From Elusimicrobiota bacterium (GTDB lineage: Bacteria > Elusimicrobiota > Elusimicrobia > UBA1565 > UBA9628): DNA of 9,669 nt. Positions 1 to 6,639 of this stretch are shown in pieces. Both the position numbers and the translations under genes were made by a program. Positions within the stretch are counted from its first letter, which is position 1; the number at the start of each line of letters is the position of its first letter. The stretch covers positions 1-9,669 of the forward strand of contig JACQBB010000019.1 of assembly GCA_016194625.1 (NCBI GenBank). Reading direction: 5' to 3'. The notes under the pieces are model-generated. The model was not told the origin of the DNA and did no database searches. It worked only from the letters and a program-made list of their open reading frames with translations.

Positions 1-1098
1 GGCGGCCAGGACGCCGAACAGGGCGAAGAAGGTCTTCCGCGAGCCCAGCGCGGCCTCCGGCGCGGCCGGCGGCGGCGGGGGCGGAGCGAACGCGGGGGCG
101 GCGGGCGCGGGGAAGGTCCCGACGCCCGGCGCCGGGGCCGCGGGGCCGCCGAGGCCGCCGGTCGGCGCGGAGCCGAAGCTCCCGGTCGGCGCCGGGCGGG
201 CCGGGTCGTCGCCGGGCCGGACCTCGGGCGTCGGCGGAGGGAGGATGCGGAACGGCGAGCCGGTCTCGTCGGTCTCCAGCAGCATCGACGGGTTCGCCAT
301 CTCCCGGAGGACCTCCGCCGCCGACGCGGGGCGCGCGGCGGGGTCCTTGGCCATCAGCCGGACCAGCAGGTTGGCCGCGCGCACGGTCGCGTCCGGCCGG
401 TACTGGCGGATGTCCGGAGGCGGCTCCTCGCGGTGCAGGATCATCACCTCGGCGCCGGTGCCCTTGAACGGCGGGCGCCCGGCCAGCGCGAAGAACCAGG
501 TCGCGCCGAGGGCGTACAGGTCGGCGCTCTGGTGAGGGGCGACGCCGAAGCCCTGCTCGGGCGCCATGAAGTGGAAGCTGCCGACCGTCACGCCGTCGCC
601 CGTCGACCCCGCCGAGCCCGCCAGGCCGAAGTCGGTGAGCTTCACGCCGCCCTTGGCGTCGATCAGGATGTTCGCCGGCTTCACGTCCCGGTGCACCAGC
701 CCCGCCGCGTGCGCGACGGCGAGCGCCGCCGCGGTCTCCTTCATCACGCGCAGGGCCTCGTCGGCGGCCAGCGGGCCCGCGCGGCGCACGCGCGCCTCCA
801 GGGTCTCGCCCTCGACCCACTGCATCACGATGAAGGCCCGGCCCTGGTCCTCGCCGACGTCGTAGACGGCCACGACGCGGGGGTCGTCCAGCTTGGCCGC
901 CGCGCGGGCCTCGGCCAGCACGGCCGCGCGCGCGGGGGTGCCGGCGCCGACGCGGTCGTCGACCAGCTTCACCGCGACGACGCGGTCCAGCACGAGGTGG
1001 CGGGCGCGGTACACGCGGCCCATGCCGCCCGCGCCGACCAGGGCCTCCAGACGGCAGGGCCCCAGCGTCGCGCCCACGAGAGCGTCGGTGGTGCTCAT
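1..1098 (-). CDS. Ser/Thr protein kinase (PknB/Hanks type), C-terminus cut by window edge
   Basis: Read on the minus strand, 366 codons are visible and the frame is still open at the edge. The kinase domain spans about residues 12-266. It shows a glycine-rich loop (GAGGMG, 22-27), the ATP-anchoring Lys44 in VAVKLV, the catalytic loop HRDVKPAN at 136-143 with Asp138, the DFG motif at 156-158, APE at 179-181, and the usual closing stretch KDPAARPASAAEVL. A proline/alanine-rich linker follows (about 285-350). The last visible residues (KTFFALFGVLAA) look like the beginning of a transmembrane helix, so this is probably a membrane-anchored kinase with an extracytoplasmic C-terminal part outside the window. 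All catalytic residues are present, so it should be an active kinase. Substrates cannot be told. The start was chosen because ATG at 1098 lies ten residues before the domain and 9 bases after a promoter-like -10. It is transcribed divergently from the transglutaminase-like gene. Confidence 0.93.
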   Translation of the reverse strand, partial: MSTTDALVGATLGPCRLEALVGAGGMGRVYRARHLVLDRVVAVKLVDDRVGAGTPARAAVLAEARAAAKLDDPRVVAVYDVGEDQGRAFIVMQWVEGETLEARVRRAGPLAADEALRVMKETAAALAVAHAAGLVHRDVKPANILIDAKGGVKLTDFGLAGSAGSTGDGVTVGSFHFMAPEQGFGVAPHQSADLYALGATWFFALAGRPPFKGTGAEVMILHREEPPPDIRQYRPDATVRAANLLVRLMAKDPAARPASAAEVLREMANPSMLLETDETGSPFRILPPPTPEVRPGDDPARPAPTGSFGSAPTGGLGGPAAPAPGVGTFPAPAAPAFAPPPPPPAAPEAALGSRKTFFALFGVLAA

Positions 1099-1107
1099 CT
1101 CGGCGCC

Positions 1108-1136
1108 AGGATAGCAGGGCGCGGGACGGCGCGCAA
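1108..1136 (-). promoter_or_regulatory. Candidate sigma-70-like promoter for the kinase gene
   Basis: On the minus strand, TTGCGC (1136-1131) and TATCCT (1113-1108) are separated by exactly 17 bases, and the kinase ATG follows 9 bases after the -10 hexamer. That spacing would give a transcript with almost no 5' leader. The match to the consensus is moderate, so this is an inference from spacing and position. Confidence 0.45.
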
Positions 1137-1151
1137 GGGGAGAGGGCCGCA

Positions 1152-1160
1152 TGCTAGAAT
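1152..1160 (+). promoter_or_regulatory. Candidate extended -10 promoter for the transglutaminase/DUF350 pair
   Basis: TGC-TAGAAT fits an extended -10 element (TGnTATAAT-like) in otherwise very G+C-rich DNA. It ends 7 bases before the ATG at 1168, which suggests a leaderless or near-leaderless transcript. No convincing -35 hexamer is visible, as is common for extended -10 promoters. If transcription starts about 7 bases after this hexamer, the upstream ATG at 1159 could not be used, which favours 1168 as the start codon. Confidence 0.45.
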
Positions 1161-1167
1161 GTCGCCC

Positions 1168-2172
1168 ATGACCTGGAGGCTCTCCCGGTGGACGTGGCCC
1201 GCCCTCGCCGCGTCCTTCGCCTACGCCCTCGCGGCGGGCGCCGAGTGGAACGAGCGGCTCGTCCAGCGCCCCGTCCACGGCCAGGTCCTGGCCGGCCAGG
1301 CGTCCGGCGACGACGAGGAGGACCCGCAGGTCCGCGGCAGCGTGTTCCAGCGCATCCGCAAGACGGCCGCCGCGCGCGAGGCCGAGTACGGCTTCATCAA
1401 CTTCAACCGCGACAAGCTGCGCGTCACCTACCGCATCGACGAGTCCGCGTTCAAGCGCTACAACGCCGCCTACGGCTACCGCAACGAGGACATCGAGGAG
1501 CTCCGCCGCTGGCGCGACGACGCCGTCCAGAGCGCGTACAAGCTGGCCGTGAAGGAGGGCAAAGGCCAGGCCGCGGTGGACGCGGCGGCGGCCAACCTCC
1601 AGAAGGAGTACGAGAGGCGCCTGCGCGAGTACCTGGAGGACCGCGGCTTCCGCCTGGAGAAGGGGAACGTCACGCGCATCGACATGCCGCTCGTCGTCAA
1701 GAAGAACGGCCCGCAGATCAAGCCGCTCGCGCAGACCTTCGAGCGCATCGCCGCGCAGAAGGGCTACCGCTCGATGGACATCATCGGCACGGTCCTGTCC
1801 TTCTCGCAGACCGCGGTCAAGTACCGCCAGCCCGACGACCTGTACAAGGGCAAGCACACCGGCGGCATCCTCCCGCCGATCACGACGGTCGTCCTGGGCT
1901 GGGGGGACTGCGACACCAAGACCGCCCTCGTCGCCTCGATCCTCACCAACTGGTCGCAGATGCGCATGGTCGGCCTGGGGGTTCCCGGGCACTACCTGAT
2001 GGCGGTCCTGCAGATCCCCGACAAGGGGGACATGTTCGTCGAGTACCAGGGGCTCCAGTACGTCCTGCTCGAGCCCGCCGGACCCGCGTGGCTGCCCCCG
2101 GGCCGCGTCGGCGACGAGAGCGTCGCCCTCCTCAACGGCAGCGACGGCTACAAGATATACCCTTTCTTCTAG
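1168..2172 (+). CDS. Exported transglutaminase-like (papain-fold) protein
   Basis: The product has 334 residues from the ATG at 1168; an in-frame ATG at 1159 would add three. The N-terminus (WRLSRW, then a hydrophobic Ala-rich run ending AAGAEWN) looks like a signal peptide cleaved near residue 24, so it should act outside the cytoplasm. A charged, helix-prone region (about 70-170) precedes the transglutaminase-like core. In the core, GWGDCDTKTAL supplies Cys248, VPGHYLMAV supplies His275 and YVLLEPAG supplies Glu302, the order and spacing of the catalytic set of this superfamily. It is therefore probably an active thiol enzyme such as a protease or amidase, with unknown substrate. It is followed directly by a membrane protein whose Shine-Dalgarno overlaps this stop codon, so the two probably work together at the envelope. 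An open frame continues upstream to 433, but there it is only the antisense of the kinase gene and should not be annotated. Confidence 0.85.
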   Translation: MTWRLSRWTWPALAASFAYALAAGAEWNERLVQRPVHGQVLAGQASGDDEEDPQVRGSVFQRIRKTAAAREAEYGFINFNRDKLRVTYRIDESAFKRYNAAYGYRNEDIEELRRWRDDAVQSAYKLAVKEGKGQAAVDAAAANLQKEYERRLREYLEDRGFRLEKGNVTRIDMPLVVKKNGPQIKPLAQTFERIAAQKGYRSMDIIGTVLSFSQTAVKYRQPDDLYKGKHTGGILPPITTVVLGWGDCDTKTALVASILTNWSQMRMVGLGVPGHYLMAVLQIPDKGDMFVEYQGLQYVLLEPAGPAWLPPGRVGDESVALLNGSDGYKIYPFF

Positions 2173-2176
2173 GAGG
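2171..2176 (+). promoter_or_regulatory. Strong Shine-Dalgarno overlapping a stop codon
   Basis: AGGAGG overlaps the last two bases of the TAG that ends the transglutaminase-like gene and lies 4 bases before the ATG at 2181. It fixes the start of the DUF350 gene and indicates translational coupling of the two proteins. Confidence 0.8.
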
Positions 2177-2180
2177 AAGA

Positions 2181-2720
2181 ATGTTCGCGACCCGCGTCGT
2201 CGTCAGCCTGTTCCAGTTCGCCCTGATGGTCGTCATGTCGGGGTTCGTCATCGCCATCACCTACCGGATCTTCATCAAGGCCAACCCGGACTTCGACATG
2301 GGCGAGGAGATCAAGAAGGGCAACACGGCCGTCGGCGTGCTGGTCGCCTTCATCCTGATCTCGGCGTCCTACATCCTGATGGCGGGCACCGACTCGTCGG
2401 TCTCCATGTTCCGCATGCACATGCTGGCCCCGTCCGAGGAGAACGAGAGCCTGCTCAAGATCCTGGGCCTGATCGTCGCCCACCTGACGGTGTCGATGAT
2501 GCTGGCGGTGACGTCGATCTCGGTGACCCTGCGCATGTTCGGCCGCCTCGAGAAGGAGCTGCACGCGGGCAAGGAGCTGCAGAAGGGCAACCTGGCGGTC
2601 GGCATCCTGCTGTCGGGGGTCGTGCTGATCTCCTCGATGTACGTCCGCGAGGGCGTCAGCGCGCTCTCCAAGGCCCTCACGCCCCAGCCCTCCATCGGCC
2701 GCGTCCAAGTCGGCAAATAA
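2181..2720 (+). CDS. Four-helix inner-membrane protein with two DUF350 repeats
   Basis: The product has 179 residues. Four hydrophobic segments are seen at about 7-31, 49-68, 94-117 and 138-155. Each half has the same plan: a helix, a charged loop with the signature EIKKGNTAVG (KGN at 46-48) or ELQKGNLAVG (KGN at 135-137), then a second helix. This is the DUF350 repeat pattern, known from YjfL-type membrane proteins of unknown biochemical role. The function cannot be assigned. Tight linkage to the preceding exported transglutaminase-like gene suggests a membrane partner, anchor or channel for an envelope reaction. The gene ends 14 bases before preT, which has its own candidate promoter, so it probably closes its own operon. 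No hairpin terminator was recognised in the gap. Confidence 0.85.
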   Translation: MFATRVVVSLFQFALMVVMSGFVIAITYRIFIKANPDFDMGEEIKKGNTAVGVLVAFILISASYILMAGTDSSVSMFRMHMLAPSEENESLLKILGLIVAHLTVSMMLAVTSISVTLRMFGRLEKELHAGKELQKGNLAVGILLSGVVLISSMYVREGVSALSKALTPQPSIGRVQVGK

Positions 2721-2722
2721 GT

Positions 2723-2728
2723 TACAAT
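2723..2728 (+). promoter_or_regulatory. Candidate -10 element at the head of the pyrimidine operon
   Basis: TACAAT stands out from the surrounding G+C-rich sequence and lies 6 bases before the preT ATG at 2735, inside a 14-base intergenic gap. No good -35 is visible about 17 bases upstream, where the end of the DUF350 gene lies. No Shine-Dalgarno fits between it and the ATG. Both points suggest that preT is read from a leaderless transcript. This is inference from position and composition. Confidence 0.45.
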
Positions 2729-2734
2729 CCCGAC

Positions 2735-4141
2735 ATGGCGCCCTCGACGCCGAAGGCCGTCTGGCGCGACAACTTCGCGGAGCTGAAGAAGCCGCTCGTC
2801 CGGGAGGAAGCCCGGGTCGAGGCGTCGCGCTGCCTGTACTGCTACGACGCGCCGTGCGTGAAGGCCTGCCCCACGCACATCGACGTGCCGCGCTTCATCC
2901 GGCAGATCGCCGCCGCGGACCCGCTGGGCGCCGGCGAGACCATCTTAGAGGCCAACGCGCTCGGCCATTCGTGCGCGCGCGTCTGCCCGGTCGAGGTGCT
3001 CTGCGAGGGCGCCTGCGTGTACCACGACTGGCACGAGAAGCCGATCCACATCGCGCGCCTCCAGCGCTGGGCGACCGACGCGGTCCACGCGGCCGGCGAG
3101 CTCCCGTTCGAGCCCGGCGAGGACACCGGCAAGCGCGTGGCGGTCGTCGGCGCGGGGCCGTCCGGCGTCGCCTGCGCCGTCTACCTGCGCCGGCTCGGCC
3201 ACGCGGTCACGATCTTCGAGAAGCGCAAGCTCCCCGGCGGCCTGAACACCTTCGGCGTCGCCGAGTACAAGATGGACAGCCGCACCTCGCTCGACGAGCT
3301 GCAGCTGCTGTTCACGCTCGGCTGCTCGGTGGTGACCGGGCGCGAGATCGGCAAGGACCTGCAGGCCGACAAGATCCTGGCCGACTTCGACGCGGTGTTC
3401 CTGGGGGTCGGGCTGGCGCGCACGCGCTCGCTGGACATCCCCGGCGAGGACCTGGCCGGGGTGATGGACGCGCTGTCCTTCGTCGAGAAGGTGAAGGGCC
3501 GCGACGCCAAGCTGATCGGCTCCAGCGAGGCCACGGTGGTCATCGGCGGCGGCAACACGGCCATCGACGCCTGCACGCAGTCCAAGCGCACGGGCGCGGC
3601 CAGCGTGACGCTCGCCTACCGCCGCGGGCCGGACGACATGTCCGCCTACGACTTCGAGATCGAGCTCGCCAAGACCGACGGGGTCTCCTTCCTGACCAAC
3701 GTGGCGCCGGTCCGGGTGATCGGCAAGACGCGCGTGATGGGCGTGGAGTTCGCCCCGACGAAGGTCGTCGGGGGGAAGGTCGTCGAGGACGGGAAGCGCC
3801 GCTTCACGATCCCGTGCGACCGCGTCATCAAGGCGATCGGCCAGGAGAAGGACCGCTCGGTGCCCGGCCGCTTCGGCGTGGCGCTGAACGCCGACGGGAC
3901 GGTGCGCGTGGACGCCAAGACGCTGCGCACCTCCAAGGACAAGGTGTTCGCGGGCGGCGACGCGGTCAACGGCGGCAAGGAAGTGGTCAACGCCGCCGCC
4001 GACGGCAAGCGCGCGGCCTGGTCCATCCACCGGCTCCTCGCGCCCGGCGCCGAGCCCGGGCCGGAGCACGAGTACTGGGTCTCCACGATCGAGGGCCGCG
4101 TCGTCGCGCCGATCACGGACCGCCAAGGGGCCGCGTCATGA
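2735..4141 (+). CDS. preT: Dihydropyrimidine dehydrogenase, FAD/Fe-S electron-input subunit PreT
   Basis: The product has 468 residues and belongs to the GltD-like pyridine-nucleotide:disulphide oxidoreductase family. The N-terminal iron-sulphur domain has Cys33, Cys36, Cys41 and Cys45, then Cys80, Cys84, Cys90 and Cys94, as in the N-terminal domain of mammalian dihydropyrimidine dehydrogenase. An FAD-binding GAGPSG is at 139-144, a nucleotide-binding GGGNTA at 271-276 and the closing FAD motif AGGDAVNGG at 406-414. In the family it passes electrons from NAD(P)H through FAD and [4Fe-4S] clusters to PreA, which reduces uracil or thymine to the 5,6-dihydro base in the cytoplasm. Coenzyme preference cannot be settled by eye. 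It is somewhat longer than E. coli PreT (about 410 residues). Its TGA overlaps the preA ATG (ATGA), indicating coupled synthesis of the two subunits. Identity is strongly supported by the adjacent preA and downstream pathway genes. Confidence 0.93.
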   Translation: MAPSTPKAVWRDNFAELKKPLVREEARVEASRCLYCYDAPCVKACPTHIDVPRFIRQIAAADPLGAGETILEANALGHSCARVCPVEVLCEGACVYHDWHEKPIHIARLQRWATDAVHAAGELPFEPGEDTGKRVAVVGAGPSGVACAVYLRRLGHAVTIFEKRKLPGGLNTFGVAEYKMDSRTSLDELQLLFTLGCSVVTGREIGKDLQADKILADFDAVFLGVGLARTRSLDIPGEDLAGVMDALSFVEKVKGRDAKLIGSSEATVVIGGGNTAIDACTQSKRTGAASVTLAYRRGPDDMSAYDFEIELAKTDGVSFLTNVAPVRVIGKTRVMGVEFAPTKVVGGKVVEDGKRRFTIPCDRVIKAIGQEKDRSVPGRFGVALNADGTVRVDAKTLRTSKDKVFAGGDAVNGGKEVVNAAADGKRAAWSIHRLLAPGAEPGPEHEYWVSTIEGRVVAPITDRQGAAS

Positions 4142-5442
4142 AGAAGAAGGTGAAGCCCGACCTGTCGGCCGACTGCGCCGGCATCAAGTCCCCGAACCCG
4201 TTCTGGCTGGCCTCGGCCCCGCCGTCGAACTCCGGCGCGCAGGTGATGCGCGCGTTCGAGTACGGCTGGGGCGGCGCGGTGTGGAAGACGCTCGGCCAGG
4301 ACCCGCCGGTCGTCAACGTGACCTCGCGCTACGGCGCGATCGACCTGGGCGGGACGAAGGTCGCCGGGCTCAACAACATCGAGCTGATCACCGACCGGCC
4401 GCTCGAGGTGAACCTCAAGGAGATCACGCAGGTCAAGAAGCGCTTCGGCGACCGCGCGGTGGTCGCCTCGCTGATGGTCCCCTGCGAGCGCAAGGCCTGG
4501 CACGACATCGTCAAGAAGGTGGTGGACGCCGGCTGCGACGGGATCGAGCTGAACTTCGGCTGCCCGCACGGGATGAGCGAGCGCGGGATGGGCTCGGCCG
4601 TCGGCCAGGTGCCCGAGTACGTGAAGATGGTCACCGAGTTCGTGAAGGAGAAGTCCTCCGTCCCGGTGCTCGTCAAGCTGACCCCGAACATCGCCGACGT
4701 GCGCCACCCGGCGCGCGCCGCGAAGGCGGGGGGCGCCGACGGCGTCAGCCTCATCAACACGATCAACTCGCTGATGGGCGTGGACGTGGAGACGCTGGTG
4801 CCCAAGTTCGCCGTCGGCGGCAAGGCCGCGCACGGCGGCTACTGCGGGCCCGCGGTCAAGCCGATCGCGCTGAACATGGTCTCCAGCATCGCCAACGACG
4901 CCGAGACCAAGGGGCTGCCGATCTCCGGCATCGGCGGCATCTCGACCTGGTCCGACGCGGTCGAGTTCATGCTGCTGGGCGCGTCCAACGTCCAGCTGTG
5001 CACGGCGGTCATGCACCACGGCTTCCGCATCGTCGAGGACCTGAACGCCGGGCTGTCGGGCTGGATGAAGCGCAAGGGATTCACGAAGCTCGACGACTTC
5101 ATCGGCAAGTCCGCGCCCGACATCGTCGAGTGGAAGCACCTGAACCTCCACCACAAGACCGTCGCGTCCATCGACAAGGACAAGTGCATCGGCTGCGACG
5201 TCTGCTACGTGGCCTGCAACGACACCACCCACCAGTGCATCGCCATCGACCGCAAAGGCGGCAACCGCAAGCCGCACGTGGTGCAGTCCGACTGCGTCGG
5301 CTGCAACCTGTGCTCGCTGGTCTGCCCCGTCGACGGCTGCATCACCATGACCGAAGTGAAGACCGGGCTGAAGCCGCTCACCTGGGAGCAGTACACCGCC
5401 AACGGGATGAAGGGCTACACGAAGGTCTACGAGCGACACTAG
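4138..5442 (+). CDS. preA: Dihydropyrimidine dehydrogenase catalytic subunit PreA (FMN, two [4Fe-4S])
   Basis: The product has 434 residues. An FMN-binding dihydroorotate-dehydrogenase-like barrel (about 10-320) is followed by a ferredoxin-like tail with two clusters: Cys350, 353, 356 and 360, then Cys386, 389, 392 and 396. The active-site loop GCPHGMSERGMG carries Cys142, the position of the proton-donating cysteine of mammalian dihydropyrimidine dehydrogenase (Cys671). The serine just before it in the human enzyme is glycine here, which I recall as common in bacterial members. It reduces uracil or thymine using electrons from PreT. The ATG at 4138 overlaps the preT stop, with a possible Shine-Dalgarno AAGGGG at 4125-4130. 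The start agrees with the family's N-terminus. A longer open frame extends upstream in the same frame, but there it is only preT read in another frame. Confidence 0.95.
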   Translation: MKKKVKPDLSADCAGIKSPNPFWLASAPPSNSGAQVMRAFEYGWGGAVWKTLGQDPPVVNVTSRYGAIDLGGTKVAGLNNIELITDRPLEVNLKEITQVKKRFGDRAVVASLMVPCERKAWHDIVKKVVDAGCDGIELNFGCPHGMSERGMGSAVGQVPEYVKMVTEFVKEKSSVPVLVKLTPNIADVRHPARAAKAGGADGVSLINTINSLMGVDVETLVPKFAVGGKAAHGGYCGPAVKPIALNMVSSIANDAETKGLPISGIGGISTWSDAVEFMLLGASNVQLCTAVMHHGFRIVEDLNAGLSGWMKRKGFTKLDDFIGKSAPDIVEWKHLNLHHKTVASIDKDKCIGCDVCYVACNDTTHQCIAIDRKGGNRKPHVVQSDCVGCNLCSLVCPVDGCITMTEVKTGLKPLTWEQYTANGMKGYTKVYERH

Positions 5443-5443
5443 A

Positions 5444-5941
5444 ATGCCTCCCGAGACCGACAACCTCCGCGTCGAAGAGCTGCACGCCGCCGACCAGAAG
5501 GACCGCGAGAAGCCGTACTCGTCGTCCAAGGAGGTCGAGGCCCTCAAGCAGCGCGACCTCGCCCGCCGCAAGGAAGTGCTCGAATTGATGGGCCGCGGCG
5601 AGGTCAACACGCAGAACGACCTGTACCGCGCCGCCGTCATCTTCCTGCACGGCGCCGAGCCCAAGGACTTCCTGACCGCGCACCGCCTGGCCACCATCGC
5701 CACCATCCAGGGCCACCGCGGCGCCCGCTGGCTGACCGTCGCCAGCCTCGACCGCTTCCTGATGTCCATCGGCCTGCCGCAGGTGTACGGCACCCAGTTC
5801 GAGCACAACGAGGAGGAGAACCGCTACCAGCTCCGCCTCCCGATCGACGACTCGTCCGTCCTGCATTTCGAGAAGCGCTTCTTCGGCGTGCCATCCGTCA
5901 TGGAACGCCTCGCCCAGCTCAACAGGAAAATCCAATCGTAA
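5444..5941 (+). CDS. Small soluble DUF6624-like protein of unknown function
   Basis: The product has 165 residues, with no signal peptide or membrane helix. The first 35 residues are charged and probably flexible. The core has RRKEVLELMGRGEVNTQNDLYRA-type helices (41-63), IFLHG (66-70), AHRLA (79-83), LDRFL (102-106) and the distinctive PQVYGTQF (112-119). The pattern of a helix ending in HG, AH-LA, LDR-L and Q-YGTQ resembles DUF6624-type proteins, as recalled from memory and not searched. No biochemical role is known to me. The ATG lies one base after the preA stop, so it is co-transcribed with the pyrimidine genes. Base composition matches the host until about 5920, after which the final codons (AGG, AAA, CAA) turn A-rich where the foreign block begins. 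The last residues could therefore have been altered by the insertion. Its TAA overlaps the next ATG by one base. Confidence 0.75.
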   Translation: MPPETDNLRVEELHAADQKDREKPYSSSKEVEALKQRDLARRKEVLELMGRGEVNTQNDLYRAAVIFLHGAEPKDFLTAHRLATIATIQGHRGARWLTVASLDRFLMSIGLPQVYGTQFEHNEEENRYQLRLPIDDSSVLHFEKRFFGVPSVMERLAQLNRKIQS

Positions 5942-5951
5942 TGACAAAAAA
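5927..5951 (+). repeat. Left copy of an imperfect A-rich repeat flanking the low-G+C block
   Basis: AAAATC (5927-5932) and CAAAAAA (5945-5951) occur in the same order as at 6921-6940 on the other side of the atypical block, though with a different distance between them. The copies are too short and A-rich to prove an insertion duplication. Confidence 0.25.
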
Positions 5952-6639
5952 GGCCAAGCCCCCAGTACCTGTGGCTACCCCTCCGGCACCAAACGGCGCC
6001 GCTCCTCCAGAGCGCGCACCGTTTACACCCTATGACCTGTTTTTGAAGTGCTTGGAACGGGCACGCAATCTTCTTCTCATTCATTCTCAGGCCCACGGAA
6101 AGCAAGCTAAACCTGAGCGACATTTGTCGGATTGCCACAGAGCGGCGATTGTACTTACCATTGCGGCGCTCGATGCGTATGTCCGAGCCCTCGTCTTAGA
6201 CCGAATATCCGGGATTCTTTTGGACAAATCATTTCCCCTGCCGCCGCCCCTTGCCGCAAGGATTAAATCGCTCATTAAAGAAGATGCTCTTCTTGAAGCT
6301 GCCCGCAATGAAGATTTGGTCGAACGCGTTGAAAAGGCATTCAAGGGCGACTTCGAAAAAAAGACGTTTCAGGGTATTGATGCAATCAGCGAAGCCCTTG
6401 AGCTCATTGGCGTGAAAAACATATTCCACGAAATCGCAATCGGGAAAAAGGCGAACGAAGACACTTTGCGTCGCGATTTGCAGCTATTCACTCAACGTCG
6501 GCATACTATCGCCCATAGAGGCGATTATGACTTAACACAAACACCGCCGAGAGAAAACCCGATTACCAAAACTGAGGCTGAGGCGTGTATACGGCTTGTA
6601 GCTCTCATTGGATCGGGCATTCATGGTTATTGCAAATGA
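5941..6639 (+). CDS. HEPN-domain protein, candidate RNase toxin
   Basis: The product has 232 residues. A proline/alanine-rich, probably disordered N-terminus (1-30) is followed by a mainly helical body. A helix with HRAAIVLTIAALDAYVRALV (about 67-86) resembles the first helix of RiboL-PSP-HEPN-like families. Near the C-terminus, QRRHTIAHRGDYD gives the HEPN signature R-x4-H with Arg187 and His192, the residues that form the RNase site in HEPN toxins and defence nucleases. In the family, the active site forms between two HEPN protomers and cuts RNA. The target here is unknown. The ATG overlaps the preceding TAA (TAATG) and the only nearby Shine-Dalgarno-like sequence (AGGA, 5924-5927) is distant, so expression may rely on coupling to the host gene upstream. 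Its stop overlaps the start of the Cas2-like gene (ATGA), a typical toxin-antitoxin arrangement. Codon use is unlike the neighbours. A non-toxic HEPN role is possible. Confidence 0.7.
   Translation: MTKKAKPPVPVATPPAPNGAAPPERAPFTPYDLFLKCLERARNLLLIHSQAHGKQAKPERHLSDCHRAAIVLTIAALDAYVRALVLDRISGILLDKSFPLPPPLAARIKSLIKEDALLEAARNEDLVERVEKAFKGDFEKKTFQGIDAISEALELIGVKNIFHEIAIGKKANEDTLRRDLQLFTQRRHTIAHRGDYDLTQTPPRENPITKTEAEACIRLVALIGSGIHGYCK

Noticed and set aside
61..240. G+C-rich low-complexity repeat region
   Set aside because: It encodes the Pro/Ala-rich linker of the kinase in frame, so no separate repeat element is needed to explain it.
433..1158. Long open frame continuing upstream of the transglutaminase-like gene
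   Set aside because: It lies antisense to the kinase gene, which has a full set of catalytic motifs. The upstream translation is Arg/Ala/His-rich with no domain, and the signal peptide begins at 1168.
2705..2734. Transcription terminator between the DUF350 gene and preT
   Set aside because: The 14-base gap and adjoining sequence show no G+C hairpin followed by a T run.
2945..4126. 393-codon minus-strand open frame
   Set aside because: Shadow of preT with low-complexity translation and no motif.
5440..5446. Second TAGAAT hexamer as a promoter for the DUF6624-like gene
   Set aside because: It is made of the preA stop codon and the start of the next gene, and no in-frame ATG lies 6-9 bases after it. 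Coincidence is the simpler explanation.
3646..5808. 720-codon minus-strand open frame
   Set aside because: It is antisense to preT, preA and the DUF6624-like gene. The translation is low-complexity Val/Asp/Leu/His/Arg as expected for the shadow of a very G+C-rich gene.
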